DNA of 14,305 nt from Candidatus Levyibacteriota bacterium (GCA_903872785.1 CAIQLZ010000064.1:1-14305); one strand, 5' to 3'. Shown: positions 1 to 6,375, counted from the first letter of the stretch. The notes: a model not told the origin generated them from the letters alone. Program-made: numbers and translations.

Positions 1-1
1 A

Positions 2-139
2 GATATAATTAGATTTGCTGTTTTAGGAATGTTGCCGCAGAATAAATTACGAGATAGAATGTTAACTAGATTATTTATATTTAGGGGTGTAGAGCATACG
101 TATGAAGACAAGTTTAAAATTAAAGCGTCAAAAGTATAG
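2..139 (+). CDS. rplM: 50S ribosomal protein uL13, C-terminal end (partial)
   Basis: The left window edge cuts this gene. The visible frame encodes 45 residues and ends at TAG 137-139. It contains AVLGMLPQNKLRDRM followed by an FRGVEHTYE stretch, the typical uL13 tail (the family has AVxGMLPxNxLGRxM, then a G-x-EHPH-like segment). uL13 is a large-subunit protein that binds 23S rRNA early in assembly. The next gene is rpsI, and rplM-rpsI is one of the most conserved bacterial ribosomal operons, which supports the call. The 26-bp gap to rpsI has no terminator, so the two are almost certainly co-transcribed. The tail replaces the common EHPH by EHTY, a small lineage-specific change. Confidence 0.93.
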   Translation, partial: DIIRFAVLGMLPQNKLRDRMLTRLFIFRGVEHTYEDKFKIKASKV

Positions 140-165
140 AACGGAAAGAAAGTTTAGAATAAATT

Positions 166-642
166 ATGAACACTAAAATTGAAGAAAAAAAAGTTATGGT
201 AAGCAATAAGACCATCCAGACAGATTTCATTTTTGCAATTGGCAGACGTAAGTCTTCAACCGCGGAAGTTCGTCTATATAAAAAAGATGCTCTGGTTTGG
301 GGAACAACAGAAGTTAAGAAAGGAGAATTTGTTGTTAATAATAAACCTGCTTTAGAATATTTTGGTAAAAGTTTTAAAAAAATCTATAATGAACCATTAA
401 GGATTACAAATTCGGAAAATAAATTTGCCGTATCGATTAAAGCGTCAGGCGGAGGGAAAATGGGCCAGCTCGACGCAACAGTTTTAGGCATAGCAAGAGC
501 TTTGGATAAAGTTGATCGGGATAAATTTCACACAATTCTTAAGAAAAAAGGAATGTTAACCAGGGATCCAAGAGTCAGAGAAAGAAGAAAAGTCGGAATG
601 GGCGGAAAAGCTCGTCGAAAAAGACAATCTCCAAAGAGATAA
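166..642 (+). CDS. rpsI: 30S ribosomal protein uS9
   Basis: uS9 is a small-subunit head protein whose basic C-terminal tail reaches the P-site tRNA. The protein is 158 aa. The core begins with the family motif FAIGRRKSSTAEVRLY (about residues 23-38), continues with SGGGKMGQLDATVLGIARAL (about 94-113) and ends with the basic tail TRDPRVRERRKVGMGGKARRKRQ and a final KR. The N-terminus is about 20 residues longer than the minimal family. ATG 166 is taken as the start because a purine-rich GGAAAG lies upstream at 143-148, but an in-frame ATG at 196 (MVSNKTIQ) would also give a normal uS9. It follows rplM and ends 3 bp before the stop of the opposing idi gene, so the operon ends tail to tail with no visible terminator hairpin. 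Confidence 0.97.
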   Translation: MNTKIEEKKVMVSNKTIQTDFIFAIGRRKSSTAEVRLYKKDALVWGTTEVKKGEFVVNNKPALEYFGKSFKKIYNEPLRITNSENKFAVSIKASGGGKMGQLDATVLGIARALDKVDRDKFHTILKKKGMLTRDPRVRERRKVGMGGKARRKRQSPKR

Positions 643-645
643 TTT

Positions 646-1200
646 TTATTTTACAAATTCTCCGTAAAGTTTCTTAAATTTTGCATTTTTTTCCAATAAT
701 TTAGTTTCCTCTTCACACCATGGAGAATATTTTCCGGGATTTTCTTTTACATCATTAACAAATTCTTGCCAATTAATCCACTGGATATTCTCAACCTCAT
801 CTATATTTATGATCGGTTTTTTGTCCGTGAAGCAAATCATAACCGGACAAAGTTCATTTTCTACAATTCCGTTCATTTTCGCCTGATATGAGAAATCAGG
901 TAAAATTATTTGAATATTATCTGAGTCAAGTCCTAATTCAAATTGCAGTCTTCTTTTGGCTGCATCGGGGCCTGACTCATCTAGCATCGGGTGTCCGCAA
1001 ACAGAATTAGACCACACCAGCGGCCAGGTTTTTTTCAAACGACTTCTTCGTTGAAGTAGTAATTCTCCATTTGAATTAAACAAAAAAACGGAAAAACCGC
1101 GGTGTAACGGAGTATTTACATTATGAGTTGCTAATTTTGGAGCAGTCCCCAAGACCTTATTTTGTTTATCAACTAAAACAACGTAGTCTTTAGTGTTCAT
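646..1200 (-). CDS. idi: Isopentenyl-diphosphate delta-isomerase, type I
   Basis: Type I IDI is a cytoplasmic Nudix-fold enzyme that interconverts IPP and DMAPP using a divalent metal. The protein is 184 aa, close to E. coli IDI (182 aa), and the key residues align almost position for position: metal-ligand histidines H26 and H33 (in TPLHRGFS), catalytic C68 and H70 in WSNSVCGHP, E88 in the modified Nudix box, and E114/E116 in VENELCPV. All catalytic residues are present, so activity is expected. It is the last gene of a minus-strand operon led by an ECF sigma factor. A GGAG inside the 3' end of the preceding gene lies 10 nt before the ATG. Idi supplies both C5 units for polyprenyl synthesis and fits with the nearby ispG, IPK and uppS genes. 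Confidence 0.95.
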   Translation of the reverse strand: MNTKDYVVLVDKQNKVLGTAPKLATHNVNTPLHRGFSVFLFNSNGELLLQRRSRLKKTWPLVWSNSVCGHPMLDESGPDAAKRRLQFELGLDSDNIQIILPDFSYQAKMNGIVENELCPVMICFTDKKPIINIDEVENIQWINWQEFVNDVKENPGKYSPWCEEETKLLEKNAKFKKLYGEFVK

Positions 1201-1203
1201 ATT

Positions 1204-1521
1204 TTATTTTCTCCAAAATGCTATTAAAAAATTGACAAGTAAATATATTAATAAAGCTTGCCAGAGAAGAATTGAGATCAAAAAAGTGCTAAGAAATATT
1301 GAAATTGCAGTTCTATTTATTCCGTAAAAATCCACCAAAAATGCTCCAATTCTCCCGAATACAAAAAAGGCAGTAAGTCCAATGATTGGAGAAAAAATTA
1401 CAGGAATAAGTATGGTACGTCTAGTGACTTGCCTAATTGTTGCGAGCGGGTGAAAGGTTAATCCCAAAAGCGTTTTTGTCCAAATGTATGCAATAAAAAT
1501 TAAAAAAGTGCGTTTTTTCAT
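1204..1521 (-). CDS. Small polytopic membrane protein, unknown function
   Basis: I do not recognise this 105-aa protein. It has a basic N-terminus (MKKRT), a first weakly hydrophobic segment (residues 6-21), a charged stretch HPLATIRQVTRR (about 24-35), then two clear membrane segments: about 37-64, containing SPIIGLTAFFVFGRIGAFL, and about 72-101. It ends WRK. Two or three transmembrane helices are therefore likely. It sits between the 75-aa membrane protein (11-bp gap) and idi (3-bp gap) on the same strand, clearly in one transcript. AAGG lies upstream of its ATG. It could be part of a membrane-bound signal-sensing module for the upstream sigma factor, but nothing in the sequence shows this directly. 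Confidence 0.8.
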   Translation of the reverse strand: MKKRTFLIFIAYIWTKTLLGLTFHPLATIRQVTRRTILIPVIFSPIIGLTAFFVFGRIGAFLVDFYGINRTAISIFLSTFLISILLWQALLIYLLVNFLIAFWRK

Positions 1522-1532
1522 AGATCCAAACC

Positions 1533-1760
1533 TTATAATTTCCCAAAAATTTTCAAAATAAATTCATCGTACCTATGGCCTAAAGCATAATGGAAAATTA
1601 GTGTTAATATGAAAGCAAGAGGAATTAATATTCTCCATGGGTGATTTCCCAACCAGAAGTTAACAGAGGTAAAAATTCTTGGTAGAAACATTCCCTTGAT
1701 TACTTTTTCCTGCTCTTTGGCTCTTTCGCTTAGTTTGTTGAGAAATTGCTGTTCATTCAT
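1533..1760 (-). CDS. 75-aa single-pass membrane protein, candidate anti-sigma factor
   Basis: The protein has a roughly 42-residue hydrophilic, probably helical N-terminus rich in E, K, Q and R, one hydrophobic segment (about residues 43-62, ending LIFHYALG) and a short basic C-tail. Its ATG lies inside the last codons of the sigma-factor gene, overlapping by 8 nt (ATGAATGA), so translation of the two is probably coupled. A small membrane protein translationally coupled behind an ECF sigma gene is the usual arrangement for an anti-sigma factor. On that basis the role is inferred: holding the sigma factor at the membrane through the N-terminal region. There is no zinc-binding anti-sigma motif (HxxxCxxC) and no extracellular sensor domain, so if it is an anti-sigma factor it is an unusually minimal one. 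Confidence 0.72.
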   Translation of the reverse strand: MNEQQFLNKLSERAKEQEKVIKGMFLPRIFTSVNFWLGNHPWRILIPLAFILTLIFHYALGHRYDEFILKIFGKL

Positions 1761-2295
1761 GCTGTACTGTGTATGCGAGCTTGAAGCTTTGCCGGGCTCT
1801 AAAAAGCAATGATTCGGTTGCTTTAAAAGAAAGATTAAGAATTACAGCAATTTTTTTGATAGAAAGTCCCTCTTCGTAATGAAGCCTGAGAATTCTTCTG
1901 TACTTCTCGGAAATATTATGTAATGCAGTTTCTATACTATCTCTTATTTTGTTTTTTTCAAACTCGAACTCAGGCTGATTGATTTCACTATCGATTATTT
2001 GCAGAAAAGGAATTTGAGATAGAAGTATCGATTTAATTTTCTTCTTGCGGTAGAAATCAACCATTTTATTGTGAGCAATTCGATAAAGCCAGGCTGAGAC
2101 ATTTTGTTCCTTCTGAAGAAAAGAGAGGGAATCAATTGCTTCCAGAAAAACATCATTGGTTAATTCTTGGGCATCTTCTGGGTGTGGAAGTTTGTTTGAA
2201 AGATAGGATAATATCTTCGGTGAATAAGATTTATAAAATTCAATTACAGCTTTACTGTCTCCTTTTAAGATTCGTTTTATAAATGACAAAGACAT
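1753..2295 (-). CDS. ECF-type RNA polymerase sigma factor (sigma-70 family)
   Basis: This 180-aa protein has the two-domain ECF layout. Region 2 covers about residues 20-85, with AQELTNDVFLEAIDSL followed by SAWLYRIAHNKMVDFYRKKK, the -10 recognition and melting segment. Region 4 covers about 122-172, with YRRILRLHYEEGLSIKKIA then a helix-turn-helix ending in LLFRARQSF, the -35 binding element. An acidic linker (about 98-115) joins them and there is no region 1.1 or region 3. It leads the operon sigma, 75-aa membrane protein, 105-aa membrane protein, idi. Its own promoter is an extended -10 (TGCTATAAT) only 6 nt before the ATG, so transcription should begin at or next to the start codon. It is divergent from ispG across an 86-bp gap, so an ECF regulon covering isoprenoid genes is a fair hypothesis. 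Confidence 0.93.
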   Translation of the reverse strand: MSLSFIKRILKGDSKAVIEFYKSYSPKILSYLSNKLPHPEDAQELTNDVFLEAIDSLSFLQKEQNVSAWLYRIAHNKMVDFYRKKKIKSILLSQIPFLQIIDSEINQPEFEFEKNKIRDSIETALHNISEKYRRILRLHYEEGLSIKKIAVILNLSFKATESLLFRARQSFKLAYTVQHE

Positions 2296-2301
2296 GACAT
2301 A

Positions 2302-2310
2302 ATTATAGCA
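2302..2310 (-). promoter_or_regulatory. Extended -10 promoter of the sigma-factor operon
   Basis: The minus strand reads TGCTATAAT, a perfect extended -10 element. The -10 ends 6 nt before the ATG at 2295, placing the expected transcription start on or within a base of the start codon. There is no Shine-Dalgarno site. No convincing -35 is seen; the nearest candidate, TTCGGA, would need a 19-nt spacer. Confidence 0.65.
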
Positions 2311-2340
2311 AATTAGATAAATTTATTCCGAATTTAGTTT

Positions 2341-2368
2341 TTGAATTATTAAGAAGTTTTGATATAAT
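2341..2368 (+). promoter_or_regulatory. Promoter of ispG
   Basis: TTGAAT (2341-2346), a 16-nt spacer and TATAAT (2363-2368) form a strong sigma-70 type promoter, strengthened by a TG at 2360-2361 (TGATATAAT). Expected transcription start is about 2375, leaving a leader of about 7 nt before the ATG at 2382. No Shine-Dalgarno site precedes the start. Confidence 0.75.
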
Positions 2369-2381
2369 TCATGTTTATCTG

Positions 2382-3566
2382 ATGCAAGAAAGGTTTGAAC
2401 AACGATTAACAAGGACAGTTAATGTCGGAGAAGTACCAATAGGTTCGGGGTATCCCGTGGTTGTTCAGTCGATGATTACGGAAAATATTCAAAATACAAT
2501 CCACGCAGCCAGGCAAATTAAATCACTTCATTTAAACGGAGCCAAAATTGTCCGGATTGCAATACCTACCCTGAAAGATGCTCAATCACTTGCTGATATT
2601 AAAAAAGAACTTTTAAGAACTTACAAAAACGTTCCTCTGGTCGCAGATGTTCACCATCAGGGGGCAACAATTGCAGTAGAAGCTGCAAAGTATGTAGAAA
2701 AAATTCGGATAAATCCCGGTTTGATGGTAACTAATAAATCTGTGCAGAAAAATAATTATTCTGAAAAAGAGATTGTTCAGCAAATTGATAAAATTGACCA
2801 AGTATTAGTACCTATTATTAATGCATGTAAAGAAAACGGGGTAGCTTTGAGAATTGGAGTAAATCATGGTAGTCTGGCTGAAAGACTTACCTTCATGTGG
2901 GGAGATACACCAAAAGGTATGGTTGAATCAGCTCTTGAATACCTTAGGATATGCCGATCGCGCGGATTCAATGATTTAGTGGTGTCTCTTAAATCAAGCA
3001 GAGTGTCAGTAATGCAGGAGGCAAACCGGCTGATGGTTAACGAAATGAACAAAGAAAATATGGATTATCCCATTCATCTTGGTGTAACTGAAGCAGGTAA
3101 AGATCAATATGCCAGGATAAAAAGTGCTCTGGGGATCGGAACTTTACTTTCTGAGGGAATTGGTGACACAATTAGAGTCTCTTTAGCAGAAGATCCCATC
3201 GTAGAGCTATCAGTAGGTTACGATATTTTACAGGGATTGGGATTAGAGCAAACAAAGGCTGAAATAATCGCGTGTCCTTCTTGTGGAAGAACTACGTTTA
3301 ATTTGCCTGGGGTAACTGATCGGATAACAAGCGCTGTTTTTCATCTAAAAGAATTAAAAATTGCTATAATGGGATGTGTCGTAAATGGTCCTGGGGAAAT
3401 AGCGGATTCCGACTATGGAATAATGGGAATTAGCGGAGGGAAAGTTGCAGTATTTAGAGGTAAAAAGCAAGTTGGAACGGTTATTCAAAGTGAAGCGGAA
3501 GAAGCATTGACATCCTTAATAAAGAAGGATGGCAAATGGATTGATCCTCCGAAATCTTTCGAATGA
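2382..3566 (+). CDS. ispG: (E)-4-hydroxy-3-methylbut-2-enyl-diphosphate synthase (IspG/GcpE)
   Basis: IspG is the cytoplasmic [4Fe-4S] enzyme of the MEP pathway that reductively opens methylerythritol cyclodiphosphate to HMBPP. The 394-aa protein has an N-terminal TIM barrel (about 1-270, with KIRINPG, ALRIGVNHGSL and HLGVTEAG motifs) and a C-terminal Fe-S domain. Cluster ligands are visible: C298 and C301 in ACPSCGRT, C332 and E339 in MGCVVNGPGE. The length is that of the common two-domain form. The barrel motifs GVNHGSL, GDTPKGMVESALEYLRIC and the following stretch look more like the three-domain (A-A*-B) IspG of plants, Chlamydia and Bacteroidetes than like E. coli, yet the A* insert is absent. 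The start is fixed by the adjacent promoter and by a stop in the alternative upstream ATG frame. The next gene overlaps its 3' end. Confidence 0.96.
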   Translation: MQERFEQRLTRTVNVGEVPIGSGYPVVVQSMITENIQNTIHAARQIKSLHLNGAKIVRIAIPTLKDAQSLADIKKELLRTYKNVPLVADVHHQGATIAVEAAKYVEKIRINPGLMVTNKSVQKNNYSEKEIVQQIDKIDQVLVPIINACKENGVALRIGVNHGSLAERLTFMWGDTPKGMVESALEYLRICRSRGFNDLVVSLKSSRVSVMQEANRLMVNEMNKENMDYPIHLGVTEAGKDQYARIKSALGIGTLLSEGIGDTIRVSLAEDPIVELSVGYDILQGLGLEQTKAEIIACPSCGRTTFNLPGVTDRITSAVFHLKELKIAIMGCVVNGPGEIADSDYGIMGISGGKVAVFRGKKQVGTVIQSEAEEALTSLIKKDGKWIDPPKSFE

Positions 3567-4119
3567 TTTTAACAGCTATTACGACTTAATTAATATGATC
3601 AATCGAGTTGAGAAGGGTATTTGTTTGTCTGAAAAAGATATTTTGCCAGTAATTGAGGTAGGAAAGATCACTAAAGAAGATATTTTTGAAAAATTTGGTT
3701 TCGATTATAGACCGATCGTAATAGAAAGACTCAGGCATTGGAATAACTTGCCTGAGGGTCATAAGCTAAAATTTTTAGATAGAGCAGAATTACATGAAGG
3801 ATCTTCAGGATTATATTTACTGGAGGAAATAGTTGGAAACAGCTGGGTTTTTGTTCAAGCAATGCTTGAAAATGGGATTTCTACTGAGCATAAACACGAA
3901 GATCCAGTTATAGAACTTTATGATCCGTTGGCAGGGCAATCCTCGCTTAATGTTGACGGTGTAGGTCAAGAATTAAATCCCGGAATACCTTTTGAAGTTT
4001 TATCTGGGCAAGTCCATTTTCTTAAAACAGAAAATAAACCATCTTTAAATCTTCTGATAATGAAGAATTCTGCGGATATACCAAGAAATAAGCTGCATAT
4101 ACCAGCGAAATATAAATAA
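3529..4119 (+). CDS. Cupin-domain protein, substrate unknown
   Basis: The C-terminal half (about residues 95-182) carries a cupin signature. Motif 1 is G116-x4-H121-x-H123-x5-E129-x6-G136 (GISTEHKHEDPVIE), and motif 2 is PGIPFEVLSGQVHFL with H163. The likely metal ligands H121, H123, E129 and H163 are all present, so it probably binds a divalent metal. The N-terminal 90 residues are mixed helix and unassigned (KITKEDIFEKFGFDYRPIVIERLRHW). Function is not predictable from the fold. The longest start, ATG 3529, overlaps ispG by 38 nt and has purines (AAAGAAGG) directly before it but at too short a spacing. ATG 3595 (residue 23) would give a 28-bp gap instead. It has no promoter of its own and is presumably co-transcribed with ispG. 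Confidence 0.82.
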   Translation: MANGLILRNLSNDFNSYYDLINMINRVEKGICLSEKDILPVIEVGKITKEDIFEKFGFDYRPIVIERLRHWNNLPEGHKLKFLDRAELHEGSSGLYLLEEIVGNSWVFVQAMLENGISTEHKHEDPVIELYDPLAGQSSLNVDGVGQELNPGIPFEVLSGQVHFLKTENKPSLNLLIMKNSADIPRNKLHIPAKYK

Positions 4120-4120
4120 T

Positions 4121-4149
4121 TTGCTATTAGATTAGTCTTATAGTATAAT
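4121..4149 (+). promoter_or_regulatory. Promoter of the IPK gene
   Basis: TTGCTA (4121-4126), a 17-nt spacer and TATAAT (4144-4149) lie in the 47-bp gap. Transcription is expected to begin near 4156, giving a leader of about 11 nt before ATG 4167. AGGA at 4162-4165 is only 1 nt from the ATG, too close for a normal Shine-Dalgarno site. Confidence 0.65.
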
Positions 4150-4166
4150 TAATTCTCCTTTAGGAT

Positions 4167-4961
4167 ATGAAAATAAGCAGTAAAAATATAACCTTGATTA
4201 AGTTGGGGGGGTCTATAATTACCGATAAAGATATCCCTTATAAGGCAAAAGTAAATGTTATAAAAAGATTGGCAAAGGAGATTAAAAATTCGGGTTTAAC
4301 TTCATTGATTCTTGCACATGGCAGTGGAAGCTTCGGACATACTTCAGCTCAAAAATATGGAGGTAAAAAAGGCTACAAAAGCAAATTGGGTATTGCTAAG
4401 GTTGCAAGAGATGCAATGGAAATAAATAGAATTGTAATGGACAATTTGATCGAAGAGGGTCTTCCTGTGGTCTCGTTAAGGCCAATGAGCATGATGATGG
4501 CAAATGCAGGTAAATTAAAGAATAATTTATTTGAAGTAGTTGATGAAACATTAAGTCAAGGATTAATTCCCGTTGTTTACGGAGATGTAATTTGGGATAA
4601 AAAATGGAAAAGCACAATATATTCCGGCGAGACAACGCTAAATGAAATAAGTCTTTATTTACTGGAAAAAGGTTATAAAATAAATAAAATTATTCAAGTT
4701 GGTAAGACAAATGGAGTTTATGATTTTAAAAATAAAACATTATCTTTGATAAGTAAAAAGAATTGGAACGAAATTAAAAAATATTTTTTTAAAAATAAAA
4801 GAGCTGATGTGACAGGTGGGATGCAGCATAAAATAGAAATCGCACTAAATATTGCCAAAATAGGAATAAGCACATTGTTAATAAATGGCAACAAAACAAA
4901 TGAGTTATTAAATGCTATTTTAGGAAAAACAGTTAAGGGAACGATTATAAAAATATGCTAA
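4167..4961 (+). CDS. Isopentenyl phosphate kinase (IPK), amino-acid kinase fold
   Basis: IPK phosphorylates isopentenyl phosphate to IPP with ATP. It is the last step of the archaeal alternative mevalonate route and a salvage step in plants. The 264-aa protein has the amino-acid-kinase N-lobe start LIKLGGSIITDK (about 10-21) and the IPK-specific AHGSGSFGH (50-58), whose H58 matches the catalytic histidine that separates IPK from other members of the superfamily. It also has PVVYGDV, then TIYSGE (the SGD-like nucleotide site) and ADVTGGM, the family's ATP-site glycine motif. Length is normal for IPK (about 245-265 aa). It has its own promoter and its stop overlaps the next gene by 7 nt. Its presence beside the MEP gene ispG, with no mevalonate gene in view, points to recycling of isopentenyl phosphate. 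Confidence 0.92.
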   Translation: MKISSKNITLIKLGGSIITDKDIPYKAKVNVIKRLAKEIKNSGLTSLILAHGSGSFGHTSAQKYGGKKGYKSKLGIAKVARDAMEINRIVMDNLIEEGLPVVSLRPMSMMMANAGKLKNNLFEVVDETLSQGLIPVVYGDVIWDKKWKSTIYSGETTLNEISLYLLEKGYKINKIIQVGKTNGVYDFKNKTLSLISKKNWNEIKKYFFKNKRADVTGGMQHKIEIALNIAKIGISTLLINGNKTNELLNAILGKTVKGTIIKIC

Positions 4962-5638
4962 CAGAAAATAAAGATGCGATTTTACAGCAGGAAACGGAAA
5001 AAAGGCAAGTTGCCGGTATTGGTTTGGCCATTGTCATGATAGATCCGAGAAGGAATGGAGAAAATATCAGTAATCCTGTTTTATGGACAAATAGAGAATT
5101 AAAAGCTAAAAATTATACAGAAAGAGTGGTGGGGCAAATTACTATTCCTTCTGACACGCGGAAAAAGGGAGAGAGAGGATTTTCTAATGTATTAGGTACA
5201 CTGGCGGAATTTAGCGCAGATGATGAACTAATAAAAAGTTTACATTTTGTGCAGGGTTCTTCTTATTTTAAAAATAAGATTTGGATTAAGGACAATTCTT
5301 TCGATTTTGCAGTATTAATTATTGATAAGGTAATAATCAAGGAGATTAAACCGGTTGATGTAGATGAAGTCATGCCCAACGGATGGATGTCATTAGAGGA
5401 GTTGCGCAGTAAAAATCCAGGTGAGGTAAGAAGTTTTGTCGGACAAGTTATAGGAGACATCAATTCCAGAAGTATAATTAGCGATGTCGTTGATGATTAT
5501 CTTAAATTTCCAAAAAAAAGAATTTCCCTATCTAAGTTTTTACAACCAAATTTTTCAATAAAAGAATTTTTTAGTGAAAGAGAAAAGTCTCCTGATGTTA
5601 TAGGAAATTTTGGAGTTATTTACCAGTCAGGAAAATAA
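4955..5638 (+). CDS. Putative Nudix-fold protein lacking the catalytic box
   Basis: Assignment is tentative. The 227-aa protein begins with a charged segment and a strand (GIGLAIVMIDPRR). It continues with a Nudix-like order of elements: a strand before the box (VVGQITIPSDTRKKGERG), a helix (FSNVLGTLAEFSADDEL), later strands (DFAVLIIDKVIIKEIK) and the typical closing segment DEVMPNGWMSLEELRSKN, which resembles the E-x-x-GWVSLEEL after the Nudix core. The consensus Nudix box GX5EX7REUXEEXGU is not present: its REUXEE glutamates are missing, so classical Nudix hydrolysis is unlikely. The start ATG lies inside the end of the IPK gene (7-nt overlap), implying coupled translation and a shared job. 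It converges on uppS with a 10-bp gap. It could instead be an unrelated alpha/beta protein. Confidence 0.6.
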   Translation: MLTENKDAILQQETEKRQVAGIGLAIVMIDPRRNGENISNPVLWTNRELKAKNYTERVVGQITIPSDTRKKGERGFSNVLGTLAEFSADDELIKSLHFVQGSSYFKNKIWIKDNSFDFAVLIIDKVIIKEIKPVDVDEVMPNGWMSLEELRSKNPGEVRSFVGQVIGDINSRSIISDVVDDYLKFPKKRISLSKFLQPNFSIKEFFSEREKSPDVIGNFGVIYQSGK

Positions 5639-5648
5639 ATACTCAAAA

Positions 5649-6347
5649 TTATTTCCCAAATCTTCTTTGTCTTTGGGAATACTCTTCAATAGCCATCTCA
5701 ATGTCCTTGTCTTTAATGTCGGGAAAATATTTTTTTAGAAAAATATATTCCGCATATGATGCTTGCCAAATCATAAGTCCTGAAGTCCTTTGTTCACCGC
5801 CCGTTCTGATAATTAAATCCGGATTTGGATATGGTTGATCTGCAGTATCCAAAAATTGACTGAAATTTTCTTCGGCTAAATTTGGAGTTTGAAATTTTGA
5901 ATTTGGAATTTTTCCTATTGCCCGTATAATTTCATCTTTTCCTCCATAATCAAGAGCGACATTTAGAATATATTTTTTGAAATTTTTTGTTTTCTCTTCG
6001 GAATTTTTAATTTTTTCCAAAAGAGTTTTTGGTAATCTGTCTTTTCTTCCCAGATGAATTATCCGTATTTTCTCCTTCATCGCCTCTTTTAGATTTTTTT
6101 CAATAAATGTTTCGTAAAGCTTCATAAGGTATGACACCTCTTCTTTAGTACGATTCCAGTTTTCTGTAGAAAATGCCCACATTGTCATTGTGTAAATACC
6201 AAGAGATCTTATCTTTTTGCCAATTTTTGTTCCAACATCAAAGCCGCGCCTATGGCCTTCAAAACTCGGAAACCCATGTTCTTTTGCCCAACGCCTATTT
6301 CCGTCGGGTATAATGGCAATATGATTCGGAATGATTAAAGAATCCAC
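5649..6347 (-). CDS. uppS: Undecaprenyl diphosphate synthase (cis-prenyltransferase)
   Basis: UppS condenses IPP units onto farnesyl diphosphate in the cis configuration to make undecaprenyl diphosphate, the lipid carrier for peptidoglycan and surface glycans. It works at the inner face of the membrane. The 232-aa protein shows the family's motifs in order: HIAIIPDGNRRWA with catalytic D15, a GHRRG substrate loop, YTMTMWAFSTENWNR, LNVALDYGGKDEI, and the C-terminal DLIIRTGGEQRTSG then WQASYAEYIF. The start is GTG 6347, set by conservation of the N-terminus and by the promoter -10 ending 6 nt upstream, which should give a leaderless message. The loop after YGGKDEI carries PNSKFQTPN, encoded by an AT-rich near-repeat. 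The gene is divergent from the SurA-N-like gene. Confidence 0.96.
   Translation of the reverse strand: MDSLIIPNHIAIIPDGNRRWAKEHGFPSFEGHRRGFDVGTKIGKKIRSLGIYTMTMWAFSTENWNRTKEEVSYLMKLYETFIEKNLKEAMKEKIRIIHLGRKDRLPKTLLEKIKNSEEKTKNFKKYILNVALDYGGKDEIIRAIGKIPNSKFQTPNLAEENFSQFLDTADQPYPNPDLIIRTGGEQRTSGLMIWQASYAEYIFLKKYFPDIKDKDIEMAIEEYSQRQRRFGK
5881..5915 (-). repeat. Short AT-rich near-tandem repeat inside uppS
   Basis: The coding strand here is built from irregular repeats of a unit like AATTCCAA / AATTCAAA / ATTTCAAA / CTCCAAAT. It is translated in frame as part of KIPNSKFQTPNLA, in the variable loop before the DLIIRTGGE motif. Such sequence is usual for intergenic low-complexity repeats and unusual inside an enzyme. 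The reading frame and total length of UppS are kept. Confidence 0.5.
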
Positions 6348-6375
6348 TTGCGCATTATAACAGATATGTTATAAT
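6348..6375 (+). promoter_or_regulatory. Promoter of the SurA-N-like gene (leaderless type)
   Basis: TTGCGC (6348-6353), a 16-nt spacer and TATAAT (6370-6375), again with TG before it (TGTTATAAT). The -10 ends 6 nt before ATG 6382, placing the transcription start on the A of the start codon. There is no Shine-Dalgarno site. Confidence 0.7.
6354..6375. repeat. Palindrome formed by two face-to-face -10 elements
   Basis: ATTATAACA (6354-6362) and TGTTATAAT (6367-6375) are perfect 9-bp inverted repeats around a 4-bp centre (GATA). Each arm is the extended -10 of one of the two divergent promoters, and each -35 abuts the start codon of the opposite gene, so polymerase cannot occupy both promoters at once. 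Confidence 0.9.

Noticed and set aside
639..660. Terminator between the converging rpsI and idi genes
   Set aside because: The gap is 3 bp and no GC-rich hairpin with a T run is visible; A/T richness alone is not evidence.
3563..3566. ATGA stop-start overlap as the start of the cupin gene
   Set aside because: That ATG is not in the cupin reading frame. The candidate starts are 3529 (ATG), 3541 (TTG) and 3595 (ATG).
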